Assembly (NCBI RefSeq): GCF_017068395.1
Contig: NZ_CP070619.1
Location: 186,001-250,000 of the forward strand
Reading direction: 5' to 3'
Length of the DNA: 64,000 bases
Source of the DNA: Rhodococcus pseudokoreensis
GTDB lineage: Bacteria; Actinomycetota; Actinomycetes; Mycobacteriales; Mycobacteriaceae
The first letter of the stretch is position 1. Every line of letters starts with the position of its first letter. The notes beneath the pieces were generated by a model. The model did not search any database. It saw only the letters and a program-made list of their open reading frames with translations, and had not been told where the DNA came from. This document shows positions 8,554 to 15,560 of the stretch, piece by piece. The position numbers and the translations under genes are program-made.

Positions 8554-8653
8554 CGGCGCGAAGAACGCCGGCGACGGTCGTTTCTCCCCGCCGACGCGGC
8601 GACAGCGGCTACCCTCCGCAGTAGCGTGAGCAGCGACTGAGGAGGTAAGTCTG

Positions 8654-8827
8654 ATGGACTTGACAGCAATTGGTGTCGGTTTCGGCTACGTGGTCGTAGT
8701 CCTCACCATTCTTGTCGTCGTGGTCGGGGTGACGGCTCTGTTCGTGTTTTCGATCAAATCGGATTTCATCCCGCCGGACTCGACCGGGACCCCCACCGGG
8801 AGGAAGCGGATCGGCCGGGCGGAATAG
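8654..8827 (+). CDS. small single-helix membrane protein (57 residues)
   Basis: An ATG at 8654 follows an excellent ribosome site (GAGGAGGTAAG, 8638-8648) and opens 57 codons to a TAG. The product is an N-terminal hydrophobic helix, residues 5-33 (IGVGFGYVVVVLTILVVVVG), then a short basic tail ending in RKRIGRAE. A strong hairpin terminator follows 16 bases after the stop, so this is a complete monocistronic unit. No family was recognised. Single-helix proteins of this size often assist membrane complexes; the next gene is a membrane-associated NADH dehydrogenase, but a link is speculative. Confidence 0.7.
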   Translation: MDLTAIGVGFGYVVVVLTILVVVVGVTALFVFSIKSDFIPPDSTGTPTGRKRIGRAE

Positions 8828-8843
8828 CCGCGTACGCACCGGC

Positions 8844-8878
8844 AGGCGGGCAGTCCCTCACGGAGGGGCTGCCCGCCT
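8844..8878 (+). terminator. intrinsic terminator after the 57-residue membrane protein
   Basis: Arms AGGCGGGCAG (8844-8853) and CTGCCCGCCT (8869-8878) pair perfectly, with an inner CCCTC/GAGGG stem and a three-base loop. The T run is short, as is usual in actinobacteria. Confidence 0.75.
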
Positions 8879-9009
8879 TCGCGTACGGGCGGGGAACCCC
8901 GTTTCTGGATCGATTCCGGACGCGGGCGCAGGGAAGCAAGCCTTACTGAGACGCTCGGGGACAAGGCGACTACCGTGACAGGAGTCGCCTATTTTTCGAG
9001 GAGCACGGA

Positions 9010-10404
9010 ATGAGTATCCAGTCGGTTGAGTCACGCCGCCATCGCGTCGTGGTCATTGGATCCGGCTTCGGTGGGTTGTTCGGCACACAGGCGCTGAAGA
9101 ACGCCGATGTCGACATCACCATGATCGCGCGCACCACTCACCACCTGTTCCAGCCGTTGCTGTACCAGGTGGCGACCGGCATCCTCTCCGTCGGCGACAT
9201 CGCCCCCGCCACCCGGCTCGTGCTGAGGAAGCAGAAGAACACGCAGGTGCTGCTCGGCGATGTCGAGAAGATCGATCTCGAGGCGAAGACGATCACCTCC
9301 CGGTTCCTGGACCGGACCACCGTCACCCCCTACGACAGCCTGATCGTCGCCGCAGGCGCGGGCCAGTCGTACTTCGGCAACGATCACTTCTCCGAGTTCG
9401 CGCCCGGGATGAAGACGATCGACGACGCACTGGAGTTGCGCGGCCGGATCCTCGGCGCGTTCGAGCAGGCCGAATTGTCGAGCGATCCCGCCGAACGGGC
9501 CCGGCTCCTGACGTTCGTCGTCGTCGGCGCAGGCCCGACCGGTGTCGAGCTCGCCGGCCAGATCGCGGAACTGTCGCGGCGCACCCTGTCGGGGGCGTTC
9601 CGCAACATCGATCCCCGCGAGGCCCGGGTGATCCTGCTGGACGGCGCGGACGACGTCCTGCCCGTCTACGGCGGCAAGCTGAGCCGCAAGGCCCGCCAGC
9701 AGCTGGAGAAGCTCGGAATCGAGATCCAGCTCGGCGCAATGGTCGTCGACGTCGACGTCGACGGCCTCGCCGTCAAGGACAAGGACGGCACGCAGCGCCG
9801 GATCGAGTCGCAGTGCAAGGTGTGGTCGGCCGGTGTGCAGGCGAGCCCGCTGGGCAAGCAGATCGCGGACCAGTCCGACGCCGAGATCGACCGCGCCGGA
9901 CGCGTCCTGGTCAACCCGGACCTGTCGGTGCCCGGGCATCCCGACGTGTTCGTGATCGGCGACATGATGTCGCTGGACAAGCTGCCGGGTCTGGCGCAGG
10001 TCGCGATGCAGGGCGGCAAATACGCGGCCCATCAGATCAAGGCCGGTCTGAGCGGGCAGAAGCCGGAGAACCGCCCGCCGTTCAAGTACTTCGACAAGGG
10101 CAGCATGGCCACCATCTCGCGGTTCAGCGCGGTGGCGCAGGTCGGCAAGCTCGAGATCAGCGGATTCATCGGCTGGGTGGCGTGGCTGGCGATCCACCTG
10201 ATGTACCTGGTCGGGTTCCGCAGCCGGCTGTCGACGCTGCTGTCGTGGACGGTGACGTTCCTCGGTCGCGGACGCGCGCAGATGGCGTCCACCGAGCAGT
10301 GGGTGTTCGCCCGCAACGCGATGGAGCAGTTGGAGCGGCACGAACGGGAGAAGGAGACCGCGGAGAAATCGTCCGGCGGCGAGAAGCGCAAAGCCGCCGG
10401 GTGA
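9010..10404 (+). CDS. ndh: type II NADH:quinone dehydrogenase
   Basis: A 464-residue flavoprotein that passes electrons from NADH to menaquinone without pumping protons. The FAD-binding GSGFGG lies at residues 17-22, the NADH-binding GAGPTGVELAG around 173, and the second FAD motif (VFVIGDMMSLDKLPGLAQVAMQ) near 315. A C-terminal amphipathic/hydrophobic stretch (GWVAWLAIHLMYLVGF) around residues 390-410 serves as membrane anchor. Length and motifs match mycobacterial Ndh. ATG at 9010 has GAGGAG upstream. It is monocistronic and ends at a strong hairpin. Confidence 0.95.
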   Translation: MSIQSVESRRHRVVVIGSGFGGLFGTQALKNADVDITMIARTTHHLFQPLLYQVATGILSVGDIAPATRLVLRKQKNTQVLLGDVEKIDLEAKTITSRFLDRTTVTPYDSLIVAAGAGQSYFGNDHFSEFAPGMKTIDDALELRGRILGAFEQAELSSDPAERARLLTFVVVGAGPTGVELAGQIAELSRRTLSGAFRNIDPREARVILLDGADDVLPVYGGKLSRKARQQLEKLGIEIQLGAMVVDVDVDGLAVKDKDGTQRRIESQCKVWSAGVQASPLGKQIADQSDAEIDRAGRVLVNPDLSVPGHPDVFVIGDMMSLDKLPGLAQVAMQGGKYAAHQIKAGLSGQKPENRPPFKYFDKGSMATISRFSAVAQVGKLEISGFIGWVAWLAIHLMYLVGFRSRLSTLLSWTVTFLGRGRAQMASTEQWVFARNAMEQLERHEREKETAEKSSGGEKRKAAG

Positions 10405-10424
10405 CACGGTCATCCACCTGAGTT

Positions 10425-10474
10425 GGACACGGCGGAGGGGACGGACCATCGGGTCCGTCCCCTCCGCCGTGTCC
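10425..10474. terminator. bidirectional terminator between ndh and the thioesterase gene
   Basis: A perfect 23-bp inverted repeat (10425-10447 and 10452-10474) with an ATCG loop lies between two convergent genes and probably ends both transcripts. Confidence 0.85.
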
Positions 10475-10482
10475 GGGGTGTG

Positions 10483-10944
10483 TCAGTTGCCGAGGCGCCC
10501 GGTGTCGGTGATGTTCGCGAGCCGGACCTGCCCCTTGGAGACGAGTCGATCCTGCTCGTCGGTGATCCGGACCTCCCACAACTGCTGGGTGCGGCCGCGG
10601 TGGACGGGGCTGGCCTCGGCGGTCAGCATTCCTTCCCGCGTGGCGCGGAGGAAGTCGGTGTTGTTGTTGACGCCGACGACGTGGCCGCGGCCGCCGAGCC
10701 AGACCGTGCCTGCCGTGCTGGCGACCGATTCGATGACCGAGCAGTACACGCCGCCGTGCTGGATGCCGGCGGGCTGCTGCAGGTCGGGGGTGACCGTCCA
10801 CTGTGCTCGCACGCGGTCGGGGCCGAGTTCGAGGTATTCGAGTCCGATGAGGGCGTCGAATCCCTTGCCCAGTTGATCGGCCAGCGCGGCGGTGTCGCCG
10901 TGCCCGTCGCCGTTCGATGCCTGCTGCTGCCCGGAATCCACCAT
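10483..10944 (-). CDS. PaaI-family hotdog thioesterase
   Basis: A 153-residue single-hotdog acyl-CoA thioesterase. The family signature IQHGGVYCSVIESVAS lies near residues 64-79, with the helix residues that form the active site, and NNNTDFLRA follows. Enzymes of this type hydrolyse small or aromatic acyl-CoAs. The ATG at 10944 is preceded by GGAGAG; a second in-frame ATG at 10956 would add four residues. It is convergent with ndh. The natural substrate cannot be told from sequence. Confidence 0.85.
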   Translation of the reverse strand: MVDSGQQQASNGDGHGDTAALADQLGKGFDALIGLEYLELGPDRVRAQWTVTPDLQQPAGIQHGGVYCSVIESVASTAGTVWLGGRGHVVGVNNNTDFLRATREGMLTAEASPVHRGRTQQLWEVRITDEQDRLVSKGQVRLANITDTGRLGN

Positions 10945-11043
10945 CGCACTCTCCATCGGATCGCTGTGCGCTCTCGCGGCGCACCCGAACTCCTGCCTAC
11001 ACGACGGGACGGGCGGCGGGACAATCAGGTGGGGCAAACGAAT

Positions 11044-11080
11044 CGGCGGGCCTCACGCTTGTTCAGCGTGAGGCCCGCCG
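11044..11080 (-). terminator. intrinsic terminator of the IdeR-box small transcript
   Basis: A perfect 16-bp stem (arms 11044-11059 and 11065-11080) with a five-base loop. Read on the minus strand it is followed by ATTCGTTT, so it acts on minus-strand transcription coming from the IdeR-box promoter near 11180. Confidence 0.75.
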
Positions 11081-11109
11081 TGGGATGGACCTGGGAGTCA
11101 CTGCAGCCC

Positions 11110-11175
11110 TCAGGACTCCTGCGCGGTCCGGTAGTTCGGTTCTCGGCGTCGGCGTTTCGGCTCGACGTCTGCCAT
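11110..11175 (-). CDS. possible 21-residue basic peptide or non-coding small RNA under an IdeR box
   Basis: ATG at 11175 opens 21 codons (MADVEPKRRRREPNY..., ending QES). Upstream are an IdeR-like box (11180-11198) and a TATACT -10 (11177-11182); downstream is a perfect terminator (11044-11080). The unit is therefore a discrete iron-responsive transcript of about 100-140 nt. There is no ribosome site, and from this -10 the start point would fall just inside the ATG. The RNA may therefore be a non-coding regulator in the manner of the IdeR-controlled mycobacterial sRNA MrsI rather than an mRNA. The transcript is better supported than the peptide. Confidence 0.4.
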   Translation of the reverse strand: MADVEPKRRRREPNYRTAQES

Positions 11176-11179
11176 GAGT

Positions 11180-11198
11180 ATAGGCAAGGCTTCCCTAA
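11180..11198 (-). promoter_or_regulatory. IdeR (DtxR) iron box 1
   Basis: 19-bp dyad matching 14 of 19 positions of the IdeR consensus TTAGGTTAGGCTAACCTAA. It overlaps the likely -10 (TATACT) and spacer of the small minus-strand transcript, with TTGCTT as a possible -35. Iron-loaded IdeR should repress it. Confidence 0.6.
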
Positions 11199-11935
11199 TT
11201 AAGCAAGCGCTTCCGTGCCTGCGCCAGCCGACCGCAGTGCGGGCGCGTGATCCGGCTCTTCGAGCGAACCGGCACCCCGGCGGCCACGAAGGCGTCCAGG
11301 ATGCCCTGACCGCGGCGCTGCGCGGCGGCCTCGCCGCCACCGGCGAGGATCGGCACGTACGTCGCGGCGCCGAGCACGGACTCCCCCACGAGCCCCCAGA
11401 ATCGGGACGCGTCGATCGGCGTCAGCCGGGCGATGGCGTCGAACACCGCGTGCAGGGACGTGAGACTGCGGTGCACGGTCCAGAGCAGTAGCGCCCGCTC
11501 GCACGGCACGGTGACCGTCCGGGGCGCACCGGCGTGGGAATCGTCCGGCAGCACGCGCATGGTGTCGTCGACGACGCCCGCCCAGTCGATTCCCTCGTCG
11601 CTGTCCATGTGGATCCACAGGTTCTCGAGACCCGGATCCCAGGCCCGGCCCTCCAGCACGACGAGGGCGGCGACCCGCCCGACGACCGCGTGGATCAGTG
11701 CCGTCGCAACCTGCATGGCGGCGACGTCCGGATCGGGTACGTCCTCGAGCGAACGCGCCCACATCCGGGGCACCCGGTCGCCGTCGAGGTCGTCGGCGAG
11801 CGACCACCACCTGCGTTTACCCTCGTCTGCCATCGTCGCGACCGCGTACATGCGCGGATATTCGGCGTTCAGTGCGCGAAGTCGTGTGCAGGACACGTCC
11901 AGTGCGGTCGCGGGGGCGGACAGGGTCGAAGTCAC
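11195..11935 (-). CDS. FhuF/siderophore-reductase-like protein lacking the [2Fe-2S] cysteines
   Basis: A 246-residue protein divergent from siderophore-type permease genes and preceded by a near-consensus IdeR box. The central part (HAVVGRVAALVVLEGRAWDPG, then NLWIHMDSDEGIDWAGVVDD) resembles actinobacterial FhuF-like ferric-siderophore reductases. FhuF proteins bind [2Fe-2S] through four C-terminal cysteines, whereas the C-terminus here (RSKSRITRPHCGRLAQARKR) has only one, so reductase activity by that cluster is unlikely. The GTG at 11935 follows GGAG and is preferred over a TTG at 11971 that lies inside the promoter. Function in iron handling is inferred from regulation and neighbours. Confidence 0.5.
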   Translation of the reverse strand: MTSTLSAPATALDVSCTRLRALNAEYPRMYAVATMADEGKRRWWSLADDLDGDRVPRMWARSLEDVPDPDVAAMQVATALIHAVVGRVAALVVLEGRAWDPGLENLWIHMDSDEGIDWAGVVDDTMRVLPDDSHAGAPRTVTVPCERALLLWTVHRSLTSLHAVFDAIARLTPIDASRFWGLVGESVLGAATYVPILAGGGEAAAQRRGQGILDAFVAAGVPVRSKSRITRPHCGRLAQARKRLLN

Positions 11936-11970
11936 CGTGCACTCCAATCGGTCGGGATGGAACACCACCA

Positions 11971-11998
11971 AACATAGGTGAGCCTAACCAAATATCAA
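11971..11998 (-). promoter_or_regulatory. promoter of the FhuF-like gene with embedded iron box
   Basis: On the minus strand, TTGATA (11993-11998) and TATGTT (11971-11976) are separated by 16 bases that are almost entirely the IdeR box. This is a classic repressor-occluded promoter. Confidence 0.6.
11974..11992. promoter_or_regulatory. IdeR (DtxR) iron box 2
   Basis: Matches 16 of 19 positions of the IdeR consensus and is the best box in the window. It lies between the -35 and -10 of the FhuF-like gene and upstream of the divergent permease genes. Confidence 0.75.
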
Positions 11999-12074
11999 GA
12001 CTTGACATCATGTGATGTGAGGCACCCCCGCGAACCGCGACGCCCGGGACGCCCCGCCGGATGTGGCAACGGGG

Positions 12075-12093
12075 ATAGGGTTCCGTAACCTAA
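12075..12093. promoter_or_regulatory. IdeR (DtxR) iron box 3
   Basis: ATAGGGTTCCGTAACCTAA matches 13 of 19 consensus positions, with a perfect right half (TAACCTAA). It lies about 60 bp before the GTG of the RDD-FecCD gene and would control the plus-strand iron-uptake operon. Confidence 0.5.
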
Positions 12094-12151
12094 GTAGTTG
12101 AATCAGTGCAGATCCCGTGCACAGCACACACGTCAGGAGCTTCCCCCGCCA

Positions 12152-13621
12152 GTGACGACGACGAGACAGTTCGGCAGCGACATCCCGCACCTGCCGACCG
12201 ACGAGCCCTACGGAAAGCGCGACGTTCCGCGCGGTCCCGCCCCGCTGTACCTCCGGGCACTCGCGGGACTGCTCGACATCGGGATAGTGGCCATCCCTCT
12301 CGTTCTCGGGTGGTACATCGTCGACTCCCTCCGCGACGACAACGGCGGCGGGGAAGCCGACCGCGTCGTGTTCGGCGGCGCGGCCGTCGCGATCGCGCTG
12401 GGACTCGCCCTGTGGAACCGCGGGTTCCGCGAAGGCAACACCGGGCAGAGTTCGGGCAAGGGCTGGGTCGGCCTCGTCACCCGCGACATCCACACCGGCG
12501 ACGCGATCGGCCCGAAACGATCGCTGCAGCGGGCGTTCCGGCGCACCGGCACCGAGGTCGTCCGGGAAAGCACCGCCACCGACGAGGGATTCGCCGTCCG
12601 TGAGAAAGACGTCAGCGTCGCTGCGATCCGGCGTCGCCGGCTGATCGGGCTGGGTGTCCTCGTGATCCTGCTCGGGCTGGTCCTGCTCGCCAGCGTCGCG
12701 GTCGGGGCGCGGCCGCTGTCGTTCGCGGAGATCTTCCACGCACTGTTCGACCCGGACGGCTCGCAGACCGACATCATCGTGCGCACACTCCGCGGCCCGC
12801 GCACCGTGCTGGGCCTGGTCGTCGGAATGGCGCTCGGTGTGGCGGGCGCCCTCATCCAGGGGCACACCCGCAACCCGCTCGCCGACGCCGGACTCCTCGG
12901 CCTCAACGCCGGCGCCGCGTTCCTCGTCGTGCTGTCGATGTACCTGTTCGGATTCAGCGCCCCCAGCGAATACCTGTGGTTCGCGTTCGCCGGATCCTTC
13001 GCGGCGAGCGTGATCGTGTTCGGGCTGTCGTCGATCGGCAACGGGGCGGCGAGCCCACTGAGCCTGGCGCTGGCCGGCGCCGCCGTCGCGTTCTTCCTGC
13101 AGGCGATGACCAACGCCATCATCATCGTCGACCAGTCCAGCCTCGACTCCTACCGGTTCTGGGTGGTCGGGTCGGTGGCCGGCCGCGGCTTCGACGTGCT
13201 GTGGCAGGTGCTGCCGTTCCTGGTCCTCGGACTGATCCTCGCCCTCGTCAGCACCCCCGGCCTGAACGTCCTCAGTCTCGGCGAGGACGTGGCCCGGTCG
13301 CTGGGCACCAACATCGCGGCCAGCCGTGCGCTCGGCATCGTCGCGATCACCCTCCTCACCGGTGCGGCCACCGCGGCATGTGGTCCGATCGCGTTCATCG
13401 GCCTCGTCGTCCCCCACGTCGCGCGGGCCATCACCGGCCCCGACTACCGGTGGCTGGTCCCCTACGCCGGACTCCTCGGCGGCGTCATGCTCGTCACCGC
13501 CGACGTCATCGGACGGGTCGTGGTCCGGCCGGGTGAGCTGCAGGTGGGAATCGTGCTCGCCGTGTTCGGGGCACCGTTCTTCATCGCGTTGGTTCGGCGC
13601 AGAAAGTTGGCAAGCCTGTGA
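12152..13621 (+). CDS. iron-siderophore ABC permease with N-terminal RDD domain
   Basis: A 489-residue membrane protein. Residues 25-150 form an RDD domain (LYLRALAGLLDIGIVAIPLV, WNRGFREGNTGQSSGKG, RSLQRAFRR). Residues from about 170 are a complete FecCD permease, with RTLRGPRTVLGLVVGMALGV, NPLADAGLLGLNAGAAF and a late GPIAFIGLVVPHVAR motif. FecCD proteins import ferric siderophores with a binding protein and an ATPase. The GTG at 12152 has GGAG upstream, though 10-12 bases away. Its stop overlaps the next permease gene. An RDD domain fused to a FecCD permease is unusual. No substrate-binding lipoprotein gene is adjacent. Confidence 0.88.
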   Translation: MTTTRQFGSDIPHLPTDEPYGKRDVPRGPAPLYLRALAGLLDIGIVAIPLVLGWYIVDSLRDDNGGGEADRVVFGGAAVAIALGLALWNRGFREGNTGQSSGKGWVGLVTRDIHTGDAIGPKRSLQRAFRRTGTEVVRESTATDEGFAVREKDVSVAAIRRRRLIGLGVLVILLGLVLLASVAVGARPLSFAEIFHALFDPDGSQTDIIVRTLRGPRTVLGLVVGMALGVAGALIQGHTRNPLADAGLLGLNAGAAFLVVLSMYLFGFSAPSEYLWFAFAGSFAASVIVFGLSSIGNGAASPLSLALAGAAVAFFLQAMTNAIIIVDQSSLDSYRFWVVGSVAGRGFDVLWQVLPFLVLGLILALVSTPGLNVLSLGEDVARSLGTNIAASRALGIVAITLLTGAATAACGPIAFIGLVVPHVARAITGPDYRWLVPYAGLLGGVMLVTADVIGRVVVRPGELQVGIVLAVFGAPFFIALVRRRKLASL

Positions 13622-14724
13622 GCACTCGAGACGACGTGCGCCCTGACCTCGGCGCCGCCCCGACGGCCCGGGTACCGGCACGCCCCGCGTTCCGCCTCGG
13701 ACCGGTCTCCCTGGTCCTGCGCCCCCTCGGCATCGCCGTCAACGTCGCCCTGCTGGCGGCCCTGTTCCTGGTGCTGTGCCTCAACATCGGCCGCGGCGAC
13801 TACCCGCTGTCGATCCCCGAGGTCACGCGGGTGCTGTTCGGCGGCGGCACGAAGGCCCAGAACTTCATCGTCATGGACCTCCGGCTGCCGCGGTCGCTGA
13901 CCGGGGTGTTCATCGGCATGGCCCTCGGCCTGGCCGGCGCCATCACCCAGTCGATCGCCCGCAACGCCCTCGCCAGCCCGGACATCCTCGGCATCACGTC
14001 CGGTGCCAGTGCCGCCGCGGTCGCGCTGATCGTCCTCGGTGGCGGCGGCAGCTTCGTCGGCATCCTCGCCACCCTGGGGATCCCGCTGGCCGCCCTGGTC
14101 GGCGGACTCCTCACCGCCCTGGTCATCTACCTGCTCGCGTGGCGCGGCGGGGTGGAGGGGTACCGGCTGATCCTGATCGGCATCGGTGTCAACGCCATGC
14201 TCATCGCGGTCACCGGGTGGCTGCTGATCTCGGCGGACATCAACGACGCGTCGCGGGCGCAGGTGTGGCTCAACGGGTCCCTCAACGGTGCCTCCTGGAG
14301 TCAGGTGTGGCCCGTCACGATCGCCGTCGTCCTCGTCGGCGGATACGCGGTGATCTCCTCGTTCACGATGGGCGCCCTGCGCCTCGGCGACGACAACGCG
14401 GTGTCGCTGGGAGTGCGGCTGCAGTGGTCGCAGGCCCGGCTGCTGCTCATGTCCGTCGCCCTCGCCGGCATCGCCACCGCCGCGGCAGGCCCGGTCGGGT
14501 TCGTCGCGCTCGCCGCACCGCAGGTGGCGCTGCGGCTGGTGCGGTCCGCCGGTCCGCCGCTGATCGCGTCGGCGCTGACCGGCGCCGTGCTCGTGGTGGG
14601 CAGCGACGTCGTCGCCCGCACCATCCTGCCCGTCGAACTGCCGGTGGGGATCGTCACCTCGGCACTCGGTGGCCCGTTCCTGCTGTATCTGCTGGTTCGC
14701 AACAATCGGAAGGTCTCCGCATGA
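13618..14724 (+). CDS. iron-siderophore ABC permease, FecCD family
   Basis: A 368-residue second FecCD permease that should pair with the preceding RDD-FecCD protein as a heterodimer. Motifs include DLRLPRSLTGVFIGMALGLA, LASPDILGITSGASAAA and GPVGFVALAAPQVALRLV, with about nine to ten helices after a 35-residue cytosolic N-terminus. The GTG at 13618 overlaps the upstream stop and its stop overlaps the ATPase ATG, giving a tightly coupled three-gene operon under an IdeR box. Confidence 0.92.
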   Translation: MSTRDDVRPDLGAAPTARVPARPAFRLGPVSLVLRPLGIAVNVALLAALFLVLCLNIGRGDYPLSIPEVTRVLFGGGTKAQNFIVMDLRLPRSLTGVFIGMALGLAGAITQSIARNALASPDILGITSGASAAAVALIVLGGGGSFVGILATLGIPLAALVGGLLTALVIYLLAWRGGVEGYRLILIGIGVNAMLIAVTGWLLISADINDASRAQVWLNGSLNGASWSQVWPVTIAVVLVGGYAVISSFTMGALRLGDDNAVSLGVRLQWSQARLLLMSVALAGIATAAAGPVGFVALAAPQVALRLVRSAGPPLIASALTGAVLVVGSDVVARTILPVELPVGIVTSALGGPFLLYLLVRNNRKVSA

Positions 14725-15554
14725 CCGTGCAGACTGACTCTCGACTGATCGCCGACAACCTGAGCCTCGGGTACGGCGACCGGGTCATCGTCGACCACCT
14801 GAACCTCGAGGTGCGGACCGGGGTGATCACCACCGTGATCGGGCCGAACGGCTGCGGCAAGTCCACCCTGCTGCGCGCGCTGGGACGACTCCTGAAGCCG
14901 CGCAACGGTTCCGTGCTGCTCGACGGCAAGGCCATCGGGTCGATGCGCACCAAGGACGTCGCCCGCACCCTCGGCATGCTCCCGCAGGCGCCGGTGGCCC
15001 CCGAGGGGCTCACCGTCGCCGACCTGGTGGCCCGCGGCAGGCACCCGCACCAGTCGTGGCTGCGGCAGTGGTCGTCCGACGACGAGGGCGAGGTCGCCGA
15101 GGCGCTCGCCCTGACCGGGGTGTCCGACCTCGCGGACCGCCCCGTCGACCAGCTGTCCGGCGGTCAGCGTCAGCGGGCGTGGATCTCGATGGCCCTCGCG
15201 CAGGGAACCGACATCCTGCTGCTCGACGAGCCCACCACCTACCTGGACCTGGCGCATTCCGTCGAGGTCCTCGACCTGGTGGACCGGATGCACGAGGAAC
15301 TGGGCCGCACCGTGGTGATGGTGCTGCACGACCTGAACCTCGCGATCCGCTACAGCGACCAGCTGATCGTCATGCGGGACGGCACCATCGTCGCGTCCGG
15401 CGCGCCGAAGGACATCATCTCCGCCGAACTGCTGCTCGAGGTGTTCGGCCTGGAGGCCGCGGTCATCGCCGACCCCGTGTCCGACCGCCCGCTGGTGGTG
15501 CCGATCGGCACCCGCCACGTGTACGGCGCGATCGGCGGACCGGACGCGAAGTAG
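14721..15554 (+). CDS. iron-siderophore ABC transporter ATP-binding protein (FepC/FecE type)
   Basis: A 277-residue ABC ATPase. Walker A GPNGCGKST is near residues 39-47, signature LSGGQRQRAWI near 145, Walker B ILLLDEPTTYLDL near 164 and the switch histidine (VLHDLN) near 199. LDEPTTYLD and the overall length are typical of siderophore importers. It drives the two FecCD permeases encoded upstream, and its ATG overlaps their last stop. It is convergent with the MprF-like gene, with only six bases between them. Confidence 0.95.
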   Translation: MTVQTDSRLIADNLSLGYGDRVIVDHLNLEVRTGVITTVIGPNGCGKSTLLRALGRLLKPRNGSVLLDGKAIGSMRTKDVARTLGMLPQAPVAPEGLTVADLVARGRHPHQSWLRQWSSDDEGEVAEALALTGVSDLADRPVDQLSGGQRQRAWISMALAQGTDILLLDEPTTYLDLAHSVEVLDLVDRMHEELGRTVVMVLHDLNLAIRYSDQLIVMRDGTIVASGAPKDIISAELLLEVFGLEAAVIADPVSDRPLVVPIGTRHVYGAIGGPDAK

Positions 15555-15560
15555 CGGCCG

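Noticed and set aside
8935..8965. Possible additional IdeR box before ndh
   Set aside because: The sequence around AAGCAAGCCTTACTGAG keeps only part of one half-site and falls below what I would accept.
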